Source of the DNA: Chrysophaeum taylorii | Lineage: Eukaryota > Sar > Pelagophyceae > Pelagomonadales > Pelagomonadaceae | Length of the DNA: 64,000 bases | Direction: 5' to 3' | Assembly: GCA_029834535.1 (NCBI GenBank) | Contig: JAQMWT010000531.1 | Coordinates: forward strand, 1-64,000 | In this document: positions 15,001 to 26,596 of the stretch, one piece after another | Layout: each line of letters opens with the position of its first letter | Numbering within the stretch: position 1 is the first letter of the stretch | Notes under the pieces: generated by a model | The model's database searches: none | Told to the model about the DNA's origin: nothing | What the model saw: only the letters and a program-made list of their open reading frames with translations | Program-made: the position numbers and the translations under genes

Positions 15001-18000
15001 CTCGGGTACCTCGGTGACCGGCAACTCCGGCTCCACTAAATTTGGCTCGGGGTCGGCGTCGGCTGGGCGAAGTGGAAAGCTCACAATCAGTGTTGGTAGC
15101 GGCGCGAGCGGAATCGGTGGCACATTTGGTACGACAGCTGGACGTGGCACTCAAAGTACAGGAGGCGTGATGCTCTTCTTGAGCGGAGAAGGAACGGCGA
15201 CGAGCAGTGGTTCGTTGTGGATCACCACGGCAAACTCTGGTGTCGGAGGTGGAAGTGGGTATCTTTCATTCAGCTCTGGTTCGAGCACAACCGGAAACAG
15301 CGGTGCCGTGTCTGTCGCATCTGGAGCCGCAACTGGTGAAACCAGTGGTTCCGTTTGCATCGCAATCGGCAGTGGTACCAGCGGCACCGGAGGCAATACT
15401 AAAGTTCTCGGAGGGCGAACATCAGAAATGACGGGAGGGAACATTGTGGTTTATGCTGGCGAAGGCACAGCGTCAAGCTCCGGCGTGGTCAGCATCTTCA
15501 CCATGAACAGCGGTCAAGCGGGATTGAGTGGCCGATTAGTCTTCAGTACTGGCTCGTCGCGCGCTGGCAACAGTGGTTGCATTGCTGCAGGTTCTGGTTT
15601 GAGCACTGGCGGACGAGGTGGCGCTATATTGTTGGCTGTGGGGAGTGGAACATCCGGCGTTGGTGGCCGGGTTGTTCTTGCGAGTGGTGCTAGTACTGTT
15701 GCGACTGGCGGTTTGCTGAGTGTTTTTGGCGGTGAGGGTACTGCAACGTCTAGTGGTGTTGTTTGCATTGTCAGCGCAAACTCGGGTGCGAACGGGGTGA
15801 GCGGACACTTAACGTTCAGCTCGGGGTCGTCCACCTCGAAAAACAGCGGCTCTATGTGCCTCGGTACCGGCACGGCATCCGGGGGATCTGGCGGCATCTT
15901 AAACTTATGTGTCGGCAGCGGAACGAGCGGAGCTGGTGGTAACATCCGTGGGAAGGGTGGACGAGCGATCGCGAAGAGCGGTGGCGCAGTTCGGCTGAGC
16001 AGCGGAGAAGGTACAGCATCAAGCAGTGGCAGCATAAGCATCACGAGCTCGAACGCGGGAGTGTCAGGGTGCAGTGGACCGCTCGTCTTCAGTTCGGGGA
16101 CGTCGAAAAGTGACAACTCGGGTGGTGTCCATCTTGGCACATCACCAGCATCTGGAGGAAAGGCTGGTAGTATCAGCTTGAGTTTGGGCAGTGGTGCGAG
16201 TGGTGCGGGATCGTCGAGTCAGTTGTTGGCTGCACGCAGTACCACCAGCACCGGTGGACTTCTCGTCTTCTTCACCGGCGAAGGAACCGTGTCTAGCAGT
16301 GGGTCGATCTGCATTTTAAGTGCTAATGCTGGGTTGGGCGGCGGAGGAGGTGGACTTATGTTCAGCTCTGGCGCGGCAACTGCTGGGAATAGTGGCTCAA
16401 ACCTAGTCGGTTCAAGAGAATCTACTGCTGGTCGCGGTGGCTTTGTTTTACTGGCCGTAGGGAGCGGAACAAGTGGTGCTGGCGGATCTGTCAGCGTGTA
16501 TTCTGGTAGGAGCACCTCACAGACAGGTGGGTGCGTTGACATCGCTGGCGGAGAGGGTACCGTGTCGAGTAGCGGAAGCATACTCGTTCGTACGACCAAC
16601 GGCGGCGTGTCAGGAGCGAACGGTGCTCTCGTATTCAGCTCAGGATCTGCATGTAACAGTAATAGCGGCGGGGTCTCGATGGGTTCAGGAACTTCGACGT
16701 CTGGTCGTGGTGGCGCAGTCTATATTAGTAGCGGCAGTGGCACTTCCGGTTCGGGCGGGGCCATATCGCTATTCGGCGGAAGATCAACAGCGAAGACTGG
16801 CGGTGCCATCTCAATCCGTGCTGGCGAGGGCACGGCATCCTCTAGTGGTGCAATTTTCATCAGCAGCACAAACGTGGGCACGGACGGTACCAGCGGCATC
16901 CTAACATTCAGCTCCGGAATCGGAACCGCTGGTAACAGCGGTGTGGTGACGTTCGGAACCGGGGTAGCAACCGAAGGATGTGGCGGCAGCTTGCGGCTAA
17001 ATGTGGGGAGTGGCACGAGTGGAACAGGCGGTCAGCTGGAGATTCTCAGTGGCCGTGCGACATCCGCGACTGGTGGCACATTGGAGTTATTGAGTGGTGA
17101 AGGGACAGCGACAAGTAGCGGTGCAATTTTGATGACGACATCTAATGCTGGGGACTCTGGTAATTCGGGCTTTCTTCGATTTACCTCGGGTACCTCGGTA
17201 ACCGGCAACTCCGGCTCCATTAGATTTGGCTCGGGGTCGGCATCATCTGGGCAAGCTCGAAAGCTCACCATCAGTGTCGGTAGCGGCACGAGCGGAATCG
17301 GTGGCACGTTTGGTACTACAGCTGGACGTGGCACTCAAAGTACGGGGGGCCTGATGCTCTTCTCGAGCGGAGAAGGAACGGCGACGAGCAGTGGTTCGTT
17401 GTGGATCACCACGGCAAACTCTGGTGTCGGCGGTGGTAGCGGGCATCTTTCATTCAGCTCTGGTTCGAGCACAACCGGAAACAGCGGTGCCACGTCGGTC
17501 GCATCGGGAGCCGCAACTGATGGAACCAGTGGTTCCGTTTGCATCGCCATTGGCAGTGGTACTAGCGGCACAGGAGGCAATACTCAAGTTCTCGGAGGGC
17601 GAGCATCCGAAATGACGGGAGGGCGCATTGTGGTTCATGCTGGCGAAGGCACAGCGTCAAGCTCTGGCATGGTTAGAATCTTCACTATGAATAGCGGTCA
17701 AGCGGGATTGAGTGGCCGATTAGTCTTCAGTACTGGCTCGTCGCGCTCCGGCAACAGCGGTCGCATCGTTGCAGGTTCCGGTTCGAGCACGGTCGGAAGA
17801 GGCGGCGCTATCCTCTTGACTGTAGGGAGTGGAAGTTCGGGTGTTGGTGGCCGATGTTTTTGTGCGAGTGGCGGTAGTACTATCGCGACTGGTGGGTCAT
17901 TGAGGTTTCTTAGCGGCGAGGGCACGGCAACGTCGAGTGGCACAGTTCGTGTTTTCAGCGCGAACTCTGGAGTGAACGGTGTGAGCGGATACTTGGCGTT

Positions 18001-21000
18001 CAGCTCGGGAGCTTCCTCATCAAGCGACAGCGGGTCTATGTGCTTTGATTCCGGTGCGGCCACAGGTGGAAGTGGCGGCACCATAAAGTTATGTGTCGGC
18101 AGTGGAACGAGTGGCGCTGGCGGTAGCATTCGCACCAGTGGCGGGCGTGCGACCGCAACGAGTGGTGGGTTGGTTCGGCTGAGTAGTGGAGAAGGAACGG
18201 CGTCAAGTAGCGGCAGCATCAGCATCGTGAGCTCAAACGCTGGAGTATCTGGGTGCAGCGGACTACTCGTCTTTAGTTCGGGGACTGCAAAAACTGGCAA
18301 TTCGGGTGACCTGCTTGTTGGTTCGGCTTCGGCCGCGGGCGGCAAGGCTGGCGACGTTACCATAGGTGTAGGCAGTGGCACGAGTGGTGTTGGTAGTGCA
18401 ATCACATTGTTAGCTGGTCAAGACGCTGTCAATACTGGAGGGCATTTGGAATTAGCAAGCGGAGAAGGGACGGGGACAAGCAGTGGCTCGATTTTGCTTT
18501 CGAGCGCAAACGTTGCATGCGCTGGTGCGAGCGCTCTCCTAGTATTCAGCACGGGCGTGGCCCGAGGAGGCGGGAACAGTGGAACTACAATGCTCGCGTC
18601 GGGGGTGTCGACTGGTGGACGCGGAGGCAGCCTTATACTCACTGTTGGGAGCGGCACAAGTGGTGTCGGCGGTACTATCAGCGCGTATTCTGGTAGAAGT
18701 ACTTCACAGTCGGGTGGGCGTGTCGACACCACAGGCGGCGAGGGTACCACGTCGAGTAGCGGAAGCATAATCGTTTCGACGATCAACGTCGGCATATCGG
18801 GAACGAGTGGTGCTCTGGTTTTCAGCTCAGGATCCGTCTGTAACAGTAATAGCGGAGGAATAATGTTTGGTTCTGGAGCTTCGACGTCCGGTCGTGGCGG
18901 CGCGATCATTATTAGTAGCGGGAGTGGCACCTCCGGTTCGGGCGGGGCCATGTCGCTATTCGGCGGAAGATCAACGGCGAAGACTGGTGGCGCCATCTCA
19001 ATCCGTGCTGGCGAGGGCACGGCATCCTCGAGTGGTGCAATCTTCATCGGCAGCACAAACGCGGGCTCGGCCGGTACCAGTGGCATCCTAACATTCAGCT
19101 CCGGAATCGGAACCGCTGGTAACAGCGGTGTGGTAACGTTCGGAACCGGGGTGGCGACCGGAGGATGTGGTGGCAGGGTGCGGGTGAATGTGGGAAGTGG
19201 CACGAGTGGAACAGGCGGTCAGCTGGAGGTTCTCAGTGGCCGTGCGACATCCGCGACGGGTGGCACACTGGAGTTATTGACTGGTGAGGGGACGGCGACA
19301 AGTAGCGGTGCAATTTTGATGACGTCACCAAATGCTGGGGACTCTGGTAATTCGGGCTTTCTTCGATTTAGCTCGGGTACGGCGCACGCTGGGAACACGG
19401 GAGGGGTGTTTCTCTCTTCCGCCACTGCAACCGCTGGGAAAAGTGGGCACGTGAGACTGACCGTCGGCAGCGGCACGAGCGGGACAGGTAGTTTGTTCCG
19501 CGTGTCTGGCGGTCGTAGTACCATACAAAGCGGCGGGGCTACTGTTGTGCAGGGCGGCGAAGGGACGGCCTCTAGCAGCGGCTTTGTTTGCGTCGCCAGC
19601 GCAAACAGTGGTGTGGCTGGGGGTAGTGCAGCTCTCGTATTTAGCTCTGGAACTGTTCGATCTGGGAACAGCGGCAATTGGGGAATCAGCTCTGGAGCTG
19701 CGACGACCGGGCGAGGTGGTCTGGTCTCTCTCGTTATCGGAAGCGGGACCAGCGCTGTAGGCGGCAGGATTTCCATTAATCCAGGCCGCAGCACTGCGGC
19801 TACAGGCGGCCGCATCTCTGTGGAGACCGGTGAGGGCACTTCTAGGAGCAGCGGGCAAATATTGATCCTCACTTCGAACGGTGGCCTGTCTGGCACAAGT
19901 GGCCAACTCGTGTTCAGTTCAGGGTCATCCAGTTCGAGCAACAGTGGTCTCATTGCACTGGGCACTGGTATGGCTACTGCAGGACCTGCTGGAAGGATTC
20001 AGATAACATCAGGAAGTGGCACATCAGGCATAGGAAGCGAAATGTTTTTGCGAGGCGGTAGAAGTACGGTTCTGACGGGAGGCGTCGTCGTTGTTCGGAG
20101 TGGCGAAGGCACGGCAACCTCGAGTGGCATGATATCCATTGGCAGCGCAAATACAGGGTCGAGCGGAAACAGTGGCGTTTTAGTCTTCAGCTCTGGATCT
20201 GCAACCACGGGTAACAGTGGCACTGTGACATTTGGCACTGGTGCATCGATCGGCGGGAGTGGCGGGAATGTCAGGCTTAGTGTGGGAAGCGGCACGAGTG
20301 GCGCAGGCGGTCAGCTGGAGCTTTACGGTGGGCGTGCGACGGCGGCAACGGGTGGCACGTTGGCGCTATCGACCGGTCAGGGGACGGCGACGAGTAGTGG
20401 TGCAATTGCGGTGAGGACTTTGAACGCTGGGGATTCTGGTTCAGCGGGCTTGCTTCGATTTAGTTCAGGAACGTCGATAACTGGAAACACGGGAGGGTTC
20501 TTTCTCTCTTCCGCCTCTGCAACCGCTGGGAAAAGTGGCCACGCGAGACTGACCGTCGGCAGCGGCACGAGCGGGACAGGTAGTTTGTTCCACGTGTCTG
20601 GCGGTCGTAGTACCATACAAAGCGGCGGGGCTACTGTTGTGCAGGGCGGCGAAGGGACGGCCTCTAGCAGCGGCTTTGTTTGCGTCGCCAGCGCAAACAG
20701 TGGTGTGGCTGGGGGTAGTGCAGCTCTCGTATTTAGCTCTGGAACTGTTCAATCTGGGAACAGCGGCAATTGGGAAATCAGCTCTGGAGCTGCGACGACC
20801 GGGCGAGGTGGTCTGGTCTCTCTCGTTATCGGAAGCGGGACCAGCGCTGTAGGCGGCAGGATTTCCATTAATCCAGGCCGCAGCACTGCGGTTACGGGCG
20901 GCCGCATCTCTGTGGAGACCGGTGAGGGCACTTCTAGGAGCAGCGGGCAAATATTGATCCTCACTTCGAACGGTGGCCTGTCTGGCACAAGTGGCCAACT

Positions 21001-24000
21001 CGTGTTCAGTTCAGGGTCATCCAGTTCGAGCAACAGTGGTCTCATTGCACTGGGCACTGGTATGGCTACTGTAGGACTTGCTGGAAGGATTCAGATAACA
21101 TCAGGAAGTGGCACATCAGGGAAAGGAAGCGAAATGCTTGTGCGAGGTGGTAGAAGTACGGTTCTGACGGGAGGCGTCGTCGTTGTTCGGAGTGGCGAAG
21201 GCACGGCAACCTCGAGTGGCACGATATCCATTGGCAGCGCAAATGGGGGGTCATGTGGAAGCAGTGGTATTTTAGTCTTCAGCTCTGGATCAGCAACTAC
21301 GGGCAACAGCGGAATGATGCACCTTGCCTCGGGTTCTGCAACTGGTGGAAGAGGCGGGAGACTGTGTTTGGTGGTGGGCAGCGGCACGAGTGGGGCTGGT
21401 GGAGTGTTGTCATTGACCACAGGCCGAGCAAGTGCAGCCACTGGGGGGGAGTGCTGCTTTTGCAGCGGCGAAGGTACGGCAACAAGTAGTGGGCACCTGC
21501 GCATCGTGACTTCCAATGCGGGGGTATCAGGATCGAGTGGTGCCTTGGTATTCAGCTCGGGCACGTCACAGTCAGGAAACAGTGGTTCGTTGCTTATCGG
21601 TTCGGCATGGACACGTGGAGGCAGAGGAGGCGCAATTGTTGTTTCAGTTGGAAGTGGTACGTCCGGGATTTCTGGTAGCCTGACGCTGGCCCCTGGACGC
21701 AGCCGCGTTAGCACAGGCGGGTGCATGTTAGCGTGTAGCGGTGAAGGGACGGCTAGTAGCAGCGGGTATGTTACCATCGCAACTTTGAACGCAGGGGTGC
21801 TCGGAGCCAGTGGGCTGCTTACTTTTAGCTCTGGCTTGTCCATTGATGGGAACAGCGGACTGATTTCCCTGGGTACGAGCTCGGCTTCTGGAGGACGGGG
21901 TGGTGGCGTTTCGATGACAGTGGGTAGTGGGACGAGTGGCGCAGGAGGGCAGATCCGGGTGCTCGCAGGGAGGAGTACAGCTTCTACTGGGGGCGAGCTG
22001 CTAATGATGACCGGCGAAGGAACGTACTCGAGCAGTGGCAGTATTATCGTATGTTCTTCAAATAGCGGACTTTCTGGCACGGTTGGGCTCCTCTCTTTCA
22101 GCTCGGGGACTGCTAACGGCGCCAACAGTGGGTCCGTATGCTTGGGGTCTGGTCCTTCTACTTACGGCCGTGCTGGATATGTCGCGCTGACAGTTGGCAG
22201 TGGGACGAGCGCTGCAGGCGGCTGCGCATCGCTCGTTGCTGGTCGCAGTGCGAAGGCAACAGGTGGGGTGCTCTTTGTGTCATCAGGTGAGGGTACTTCC
22301 TCGAGCAGTGGCTTTGTCGTCATCAAAAGTGCCAACGCTGGACTTTTTGGAACGAGCGGTAGGCTAACTTTCAGTTCAAGTGTTAGCAGTAATGGCAACG
22401 GCGGCCATATTCGCTTTGGCACGGGTGCTTCATCGGGTGGTAGGGCCGGAACCATCAATATTGTAGTTGGTAGTGGCACCAGTGGCGCTGGAGGCCAGCT
22501 GTTCGCTCGATCTTCACGGTCAACCGTGAGTACCGGAGGGCTAGTCTGTTTTGGCACCGGCGAGGGCACTGCTTCGAGCAGCGGAGCCGTGATAATCTTA
22601 TCCGCCAACGCCGGAATAGCAGGCGGTACGGGAGCCTTGGTATTCAGCACTGGCAGCGCTTGTTCTGGCAATAGTGGTTCCATGGTGCTTGGCTCAGGAG
22701 CAACAAGTGGCGGTCGCGGAGGCAGGATCAGTCTGGGTGTCGGGTCGGGGACCAGCGGATCTGGCGGAAATGTTTGTGCCAGTGCCGGAGGCTCCTCCGA
22801 GGCGACGGGTGGAAGCATCGCCCTTGACACCGGGTACGGTTCTGCATCCAGCAGCGGAAGCTTGTGCGTCCGGACCGCAAATGCTGGTACAAGTGGCGCG
22901 TCTGGCTGCATTCACCTAAATACCGGGACGTCTAGATCGGGAAACACCGGTGCAATCGACCTCGCCACGGCCGACGCGACTTTGGGAGCTGGCGGCGTAA
23001 TAACATTGAGTGTTGGCATTGCAGATTCTGGCAGTGGTGGTGCTGTGAGCATCCAAAGCGGGGAATCTGCAACCGGAGGTGCCGTGCTTATAGATGGAGG
23101 CGCCTCTACGGGCGGGGGTCTCGGAGGCGGCGTCCTCATCAATGCCGGGGCGAGCTCGAGCGCAACAGGTGGCGTCACGCTACTCGCATCTGGAACATGC
23201 ACAACATGCACGAGCAGTGGTGCTGTTGTTGTCCGAAGTGCGAACGCCGGCACTGCAGGTTGCAGTGGGCGTCTAAGCTTCAGCTCGGGGTCTGCAAAGG
23301 CTGGAAATAGCGGAAGTATGTCCCTGGGGACAGGAACCGCGAGCGCGGGCGTAGGAGGTAGGCTGCAGGTTAGCGTTGGCAGCGGCACGTCTGGCGCGGG
23401 CAGCAGCCTCTCTCTGTTTGGCGGCAGAAGCACAGCAAACACCGGAGGCGGAGCAGTCGTGGCGAGTGGTGAGGGCACGGCGACCAGCACTGGCAGCGTC
23501 ATGATTCGAAGTGCGAACAGTGGCTCGTCAGGACACGCGGGGTGGTTGGCTTTTAGTTCGGGGACAGGAAAGTCCAGCAACAGTGGTCAAATATGCCTGG
23601 GGACTGGGGCATCATCAGGCGGTCGTGGAGGAGAGGTGCGAGTAGCGGTTGGAAGTGGCACGAGCGGAGTTGGAGGTTGCTTATCGTTTGGCGCGGGGCG
23701 AAGCACAGCGCGAACAGGAGGCACAGCTTGTTTGAGCACCGCCGAAGGTACGGCGTCGAGCAGTGGTTCCTTGTTGATCGCAAGTTCCAACGCTGGGATT
23801 CAAGGCGTCAGCGGACACTTGGTGTTCAGCACTGGCGCAGCGCTCTCGTCGGGTAACAGCGGTGCATTCTTCGCTGGATCGGGCGTAGCGACTTCGGGTA
23901 CCGCTGGCGCCGTGCGTCTGACAATAGGAAGTGGCACCAGTGGCGCAGGTGCCTGTATGGGGTGCAGTGCAGGAAGAAGCACGGTAGATTCTGGAGGCGG

Positions 24001-25081
24001 GGTGTGGCTCATGTCGGGCGAAGGCACGGCTACGAGCAGTGGTGCTGTGAGTATCAAGACTGCCAACGGCGGGGCGTCGGGGGTGAGCGGAAGACTAGTT
24101 TTCAGCAGCGGCACCTCGAAGACGGGGAACAGTGGAGCTCTCATGATCGGCGCTGGCGTGTCGACCGCTGGAAAAGCGGGCTACGTGGCCGTGGGCGTAG
24201 GGAGCGGAACGAGTGGGCTCGGCGGGTCTATTCAGACATACGCGGCTCGGAGCACGTTAGCGACGGGAGGATCCGCACTCTTGTTCTCAGGAGAAGGGAC
24301 TGCAACAAGCACTGGATCCATAGTGTTGATGAGCTTGAACGCAGGAGATGCCGGTTCGAGTGGACGACTAATCTTCAGCTCGGGCACCGCAGTTAGCGGA
24401 AACAGTGGCGTCGTGCTTATTGGGTCTGGAGCTGCGACGGGCGGCAAGGGCGGGCTGGTTAGTGTCACTGCTGGTAGCGGGACGAGCGGTCTCGGTGGTG
24501 GCGTTTTGCTGTACGCCGGTGCTTCCACGGGCACGAGCAATGGAGGCAGCATCTACGTCACGGGCGGGATAGGAAGTGTCGCGGCAAACGACGGGTCGGT
24601 GCGTATAAACGCGGGGTCTGGGTCTGCCGTCGTGACCGTGTCAGCAACGTCTGTCACGGTATCTCATACGACCGGCGATATCCAAGCTTCTAGTACGATC
24701 GACATCAGTGCTGGCACGACGCTGACGCTCTCGGGCACGAGTGGTGTCACATTTAACTCGAACTATGTCAGCGGCTTTGAAGTTACGACGACGGCCGCGA
24801 CCGTCAGTTCGTCGTCTGCCACGGTCAACACGATGGGTGGGACGCTCGTGAGCGAGTCAAGTAATCTCGCAGCAGGGAGCTCGGAGACAATCACCTTGAC
24901 GAACTCGAGGATTATGTCGTCGAGTCTCGTTTGGGTGACTGTCAAATCGGCGTGTAGCTTTGGCTACGTCGTTGTCGTCGGCGCCGCGGCAAGTTCTGGG
25001 AGCGCCACCATCACGGTGATGAATGCCGCTGGGACAGCTTGCCAAAGCACCTACTCGTTATTCTTCTTGGTTCTCAATTGA
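1..25081 (+). CDS. Giant Gly/Ser/Thr-rich repeat protein (5' partial, many frameshifts before 13.1 kb)
   Basis: One coding region runs from the left edge to the TGA ending at 25081. The clean part, about 13101 to 25081, is a single frame of about 4,000 codons; 1 to 13100 encodes the same repeats but changes frame some 30 times. Each 91-residue unit holds six sub-repeats of about 15 residues marked by VGSGTSG, GRST, GEGTASSSG, ANSG, FSSG with GNSG, and GRGG, each followed by alternating hydrophobic residues. This pattern suggests a beta-solenoid made of short strands and Gly/Ser turns. The C-terminal 170 or so residues are not repetitive. Almost no charged core, no transmembrane segment and few Cys are visible. 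A secreted or surface, adhesin-like or wall role is inference only. The N-terminus, any signal peptide and the promoter lie off the window. Alternative: a pseudogene in its 5' half, but the frameshift pattern argues for sequence error. Confidence 0.8.
2531..19380 (+). repeat. Higher-order tandem repeat, about 4.37 kb x 3.9 copies
   Basis: The block starting with acgaggtggcgctat at 2531 recurs at 6878, 11243 and 15613. Spacings are 4347, 4365 and 4370 bp; the shorter ones reflect lost single bases. The copies look nearly identical on reading. The fourth copy stops matching at 19380/19381, so there are about 3.86 copies. A full block is 4370 to 4371 bp, or 1457 codons, equal to sixteen 91-residue units plus one residue. 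Units 1-8 and 9-16 match in order (for example the AKTGG plus ISIRAGEG unit near 10230 and again near 12410), so the block is itself a diverged dimer of roughly 2185 bp. Confidence 0.9.
19387..21312 (+). repeat. Tandem duplication of a four-unit block, offset 1092 bp
   Basis: The segment 19387 to about 20220 reappears at 20479 to about 21312, shifted by exactly 1092 bp, which is four 273-bp units. The copies differ by scattered substitutions only and the frame is kept. The remaining unit of the first copy (20221-20478) resembles neighbouring units. Upstream and downstream units are clearly more diverged, so this is a separate, older amplification than the 4.37-kb blocks. Confidence 0.85.
24571..25081 (+). 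other. Non-repeat C-terminal domain of the giant repeat protein
   Basis: After the last glycine-rich unit the protein changes character: about 170 residues rich in Thr, Val and Ser with alternating hydrophobic residues, ending in FFLVLN just before the stop. The last 60 residues hold a run of predicted strands around ITLTNSRI, VWVTVKS, YVVVVG and ATITVMN, and two Cys that could pair. From memory this layout recalls C-terminal tip domains of phage and viral fibre proteins; that is a resemblance of pattern, not an alignment. Confidence 0.55.
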
Positions 25082-25132
25082 CGGCGTGGTCTTAGAATGC
25101 AGCGAGCAGCCACATCTAAGGAGGGGCCAATC

Positions 25133-25138
25133 AATAAA
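25133..25138 (+). terminator. Possible polyadenylation signal of the repeat gene
   Basis: An AATAAA hexamer lies 52 bases past the stop codon at 25081. It is the only such hexamer in the near 3' region. Whether this organism uses AATAAA is not known from the window. Confidence 0.35.
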
Positions 25139-25758
25139 GCACAATACGACACGACACCGAGAGCGCACGATACCGTACCATACCATACCCCTCGAGACGG
25201 CGGCAGACATGTCGAACGAGGAGGATTTTTGTTGAAAAAAAATTATTGCCAATCTTCTCGCTCCTCGAGGAGGGTGGGTGTCCGGTAGCGACATGCTGTG
25301 CCGAGCGCCGAAAGAAATTCCGCTTTTTGTGAGAAGCAATCACGACGCGCGGCCGGCCGGCGTCGCGCACATTCCTCTGGCTCGTATCCCGCACACATTC
25401 TCCCTCCCGGCGCTCGCTCGCTCGCAGGAGGAGGGCGGCACCTCATAACGAAGGGGGGCTTAGGATGATATGGGCCCAAATTGGCTTTTTCTCGAAAGCA
25501 TGATGACGGTTGCCAAGTGTTGTGCCGACGAGCAGCATAACGCAACGTCAGAATAAGGGAAGTGCAGCGACCCAACAAAACGAAAACCAGACATAGATAA
25601 ATTAGATGAGAGATAGATCCCCATACCCATAAGGCCAAGAGACGCGAGGCACGTCCGTCACTAGATAATAATTCGGCAGGCTCTTGGGGATCGGACCCCC
25701 AGAGAGAGAGAGAGAATGCGAGGCCGCGGGTCGAAGAAGAATGATGAGGGCCGTCCAG
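25139..25758. other. Intergenic region, no gene seen
   Basis: About 620 bases between the convergent ends of the repeat gene and the OPA3-like gene. Open frames here are short and have skewed composition. A short (ag)n run sits near 25700. Nothing else could be supported. Confidence 0.5.
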
Positions 25759-26265
25759 TCATCGGGGGCGTCGCCAAAAGCCATAGGCGCGGGATTGTTC
25801 GGTGGCAGCGGCGAGGTCGTCGATGGCCTGTCTGTTTTCTCTGAGGGCTCGCTCGATCGCGAGGAGGCGCGCGTCCTGTCTCGCTTCCGCCTCGGCCTGT
25901 TGGGCCCGGCGTTTTTGGTCGTCGAGCGCTTTCTTCTGATTGGTCCTCGCGTATTCGAGGAGCGCGACGGAGACGGCGGTCGCGAGGACCAAGGCCTCGG
26001 ACACAATTTCCGCGCCGTTTTTGAGGGCCTCGGACTTTTTGAGCTCGACGAAGCGGAACTTGTGGTGATTGAAACCCTCTGCCGTGAAATGGGACATCCG
26101 TGCGACGACGTAGCTCGTCGTTTGGCCAATCCAAATGCACGAATTCCGCAGAAAACCGATGTCGCCGGCCACTTCCTTGAGTTGCTTCGCCATGGGTTTG
26201 GCGAGCGACTTGACCACCAGGCCCGACAGCTTGAGAAAAGGGATGCCTGCGACGTTCATCATCAT
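25759..26265 (-). CDS. OPA3: OPA3-like mitochondrial protein
   Basis: The 168-residue product matches the OPA3 family, small mitochondrial membrane-associated proteins (human form 179 residues) linked to mitochondrial morphology and lipid homeostasis. Visible family features in order: the N-terminal stretch GIPFLKLSGL, then KSLAKPMAKQLKE at about 19-31, the middle block with FVELKKSEAL at 72-81, the hydrophobic segment ending in ALLEYAR at 90-107, and a charged coiled-coil tail to about 153. Three ATG codons in a row (26265, 26262, 26259) could start it; the frame is open further upstream but that part overlaps the divergent TFB5 gene and has no family character. No intron is seen. The start is 97 bp from that of TFB5 on the other strand, so the two probably share a promoter region. 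Confidence 0.85.
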   Translation of the reverse strand: MMMNVAGIPFLKLSGLVVKSLAKPMAKQLKEVAGDIGFLRNSCIWIGQTTSYVVARMSHFTAEGFNHHKFRFVELKKSEALKNGAEIVSEALVLATAVSVALLEYARTNQKKALDDQKRRAQQAEAEARQDARLLAIERALRENRQAIDDLAAATEQSRAYGFWRRPR

Positions 26266-26362
26266 ACGAATAAATGACCAACGAGCGCGCAGCACGCGCA
26301 CCTTGAACCATCTTCTTCGAACAAGAAATTGAGGAGTCCGTTGTTGTTGTTGATTGAACGGA
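26266..26362. promoter_or_regulatory. Divergent promoter region between OPA3 and TFB5
   Basis: The 97 bp between the two divergent start codons must hold both 5' untranslated regions and the promoter elements. A (ttg)n run lies at 26337-26352. No TATA box is evident. Confidence 0.4.
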
Positions 26363-26584
26363 ATGAGCCAAGGGACCAGCACCTTTACTCGAGGCGTCCT
26401 CGTGACCTGCGACGTCCCGACGCGGGAGTTCATTCTGCACTTGAACCAGCAGCACAAGTTCGTGATCGAGCGGCTGGACGACACCCACTTATTGATCGAT
26501 TCGAGCTTCGAAGATATGGTGCGCGAGGAGCTGCAAAGGGCGCTGGAGAAGAACGTGTTCGAGGGCGAAAAGAACAACAAATAA
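26363..26584 (+). CDS. TFB5: TFIIH core subunit TFB5 / GTF2H5 (TTDA)
   Basis: A 73-residue protein, the usual size for TFB5 (human form 71). It carries the family layout: GVLVTCDVPTREFILHLN near the start, then KFVIERLDDTHLLID, and the tail ELQRALEKNVF. TFB5 stabilises the TFB2 (p52) subunit of TFIIH and is needed for nucleotide excision repair and basal transcription in the nucleus. The ATG at 26363 is the first in frame; the TTG nine bases upstream is not a likely start in a eukaryote. No intron. The stop is followed by repeated taaa, and the next gene on the same strand starts only 12 bp later, so its polyadenylation site must lie inside the next gene, or the two genes are co-transcribed. 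Confidence 0.92.
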   Translation: MSQGTSTFTRGVLVTCDVPTREFILHLNQQHKFVIERLDDTHLLIDSSFEDMVREELQRALEKNVFEGEKNNK

Positions 26585-26596
26585 ATAAATAAATAA

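Noticed and set aside
13327-22911. Many antisense frames of 200 to 350 codons opposite the repeat gene
   Set aside because: They recur with the same 91-codon period and are Pro/Leu/Val-rich mirrors of the Gly/Ser codons; the sense strand carries the regular protein repeats and the clean 12-kb frame.
1-24500. CRISPR array or non-coding satellite
   Set aside because: The 273-bp period is a multiple of three, codes for a regular protein unit, and variation preserves the reading frame; there are no constant repeats with unique spacers.
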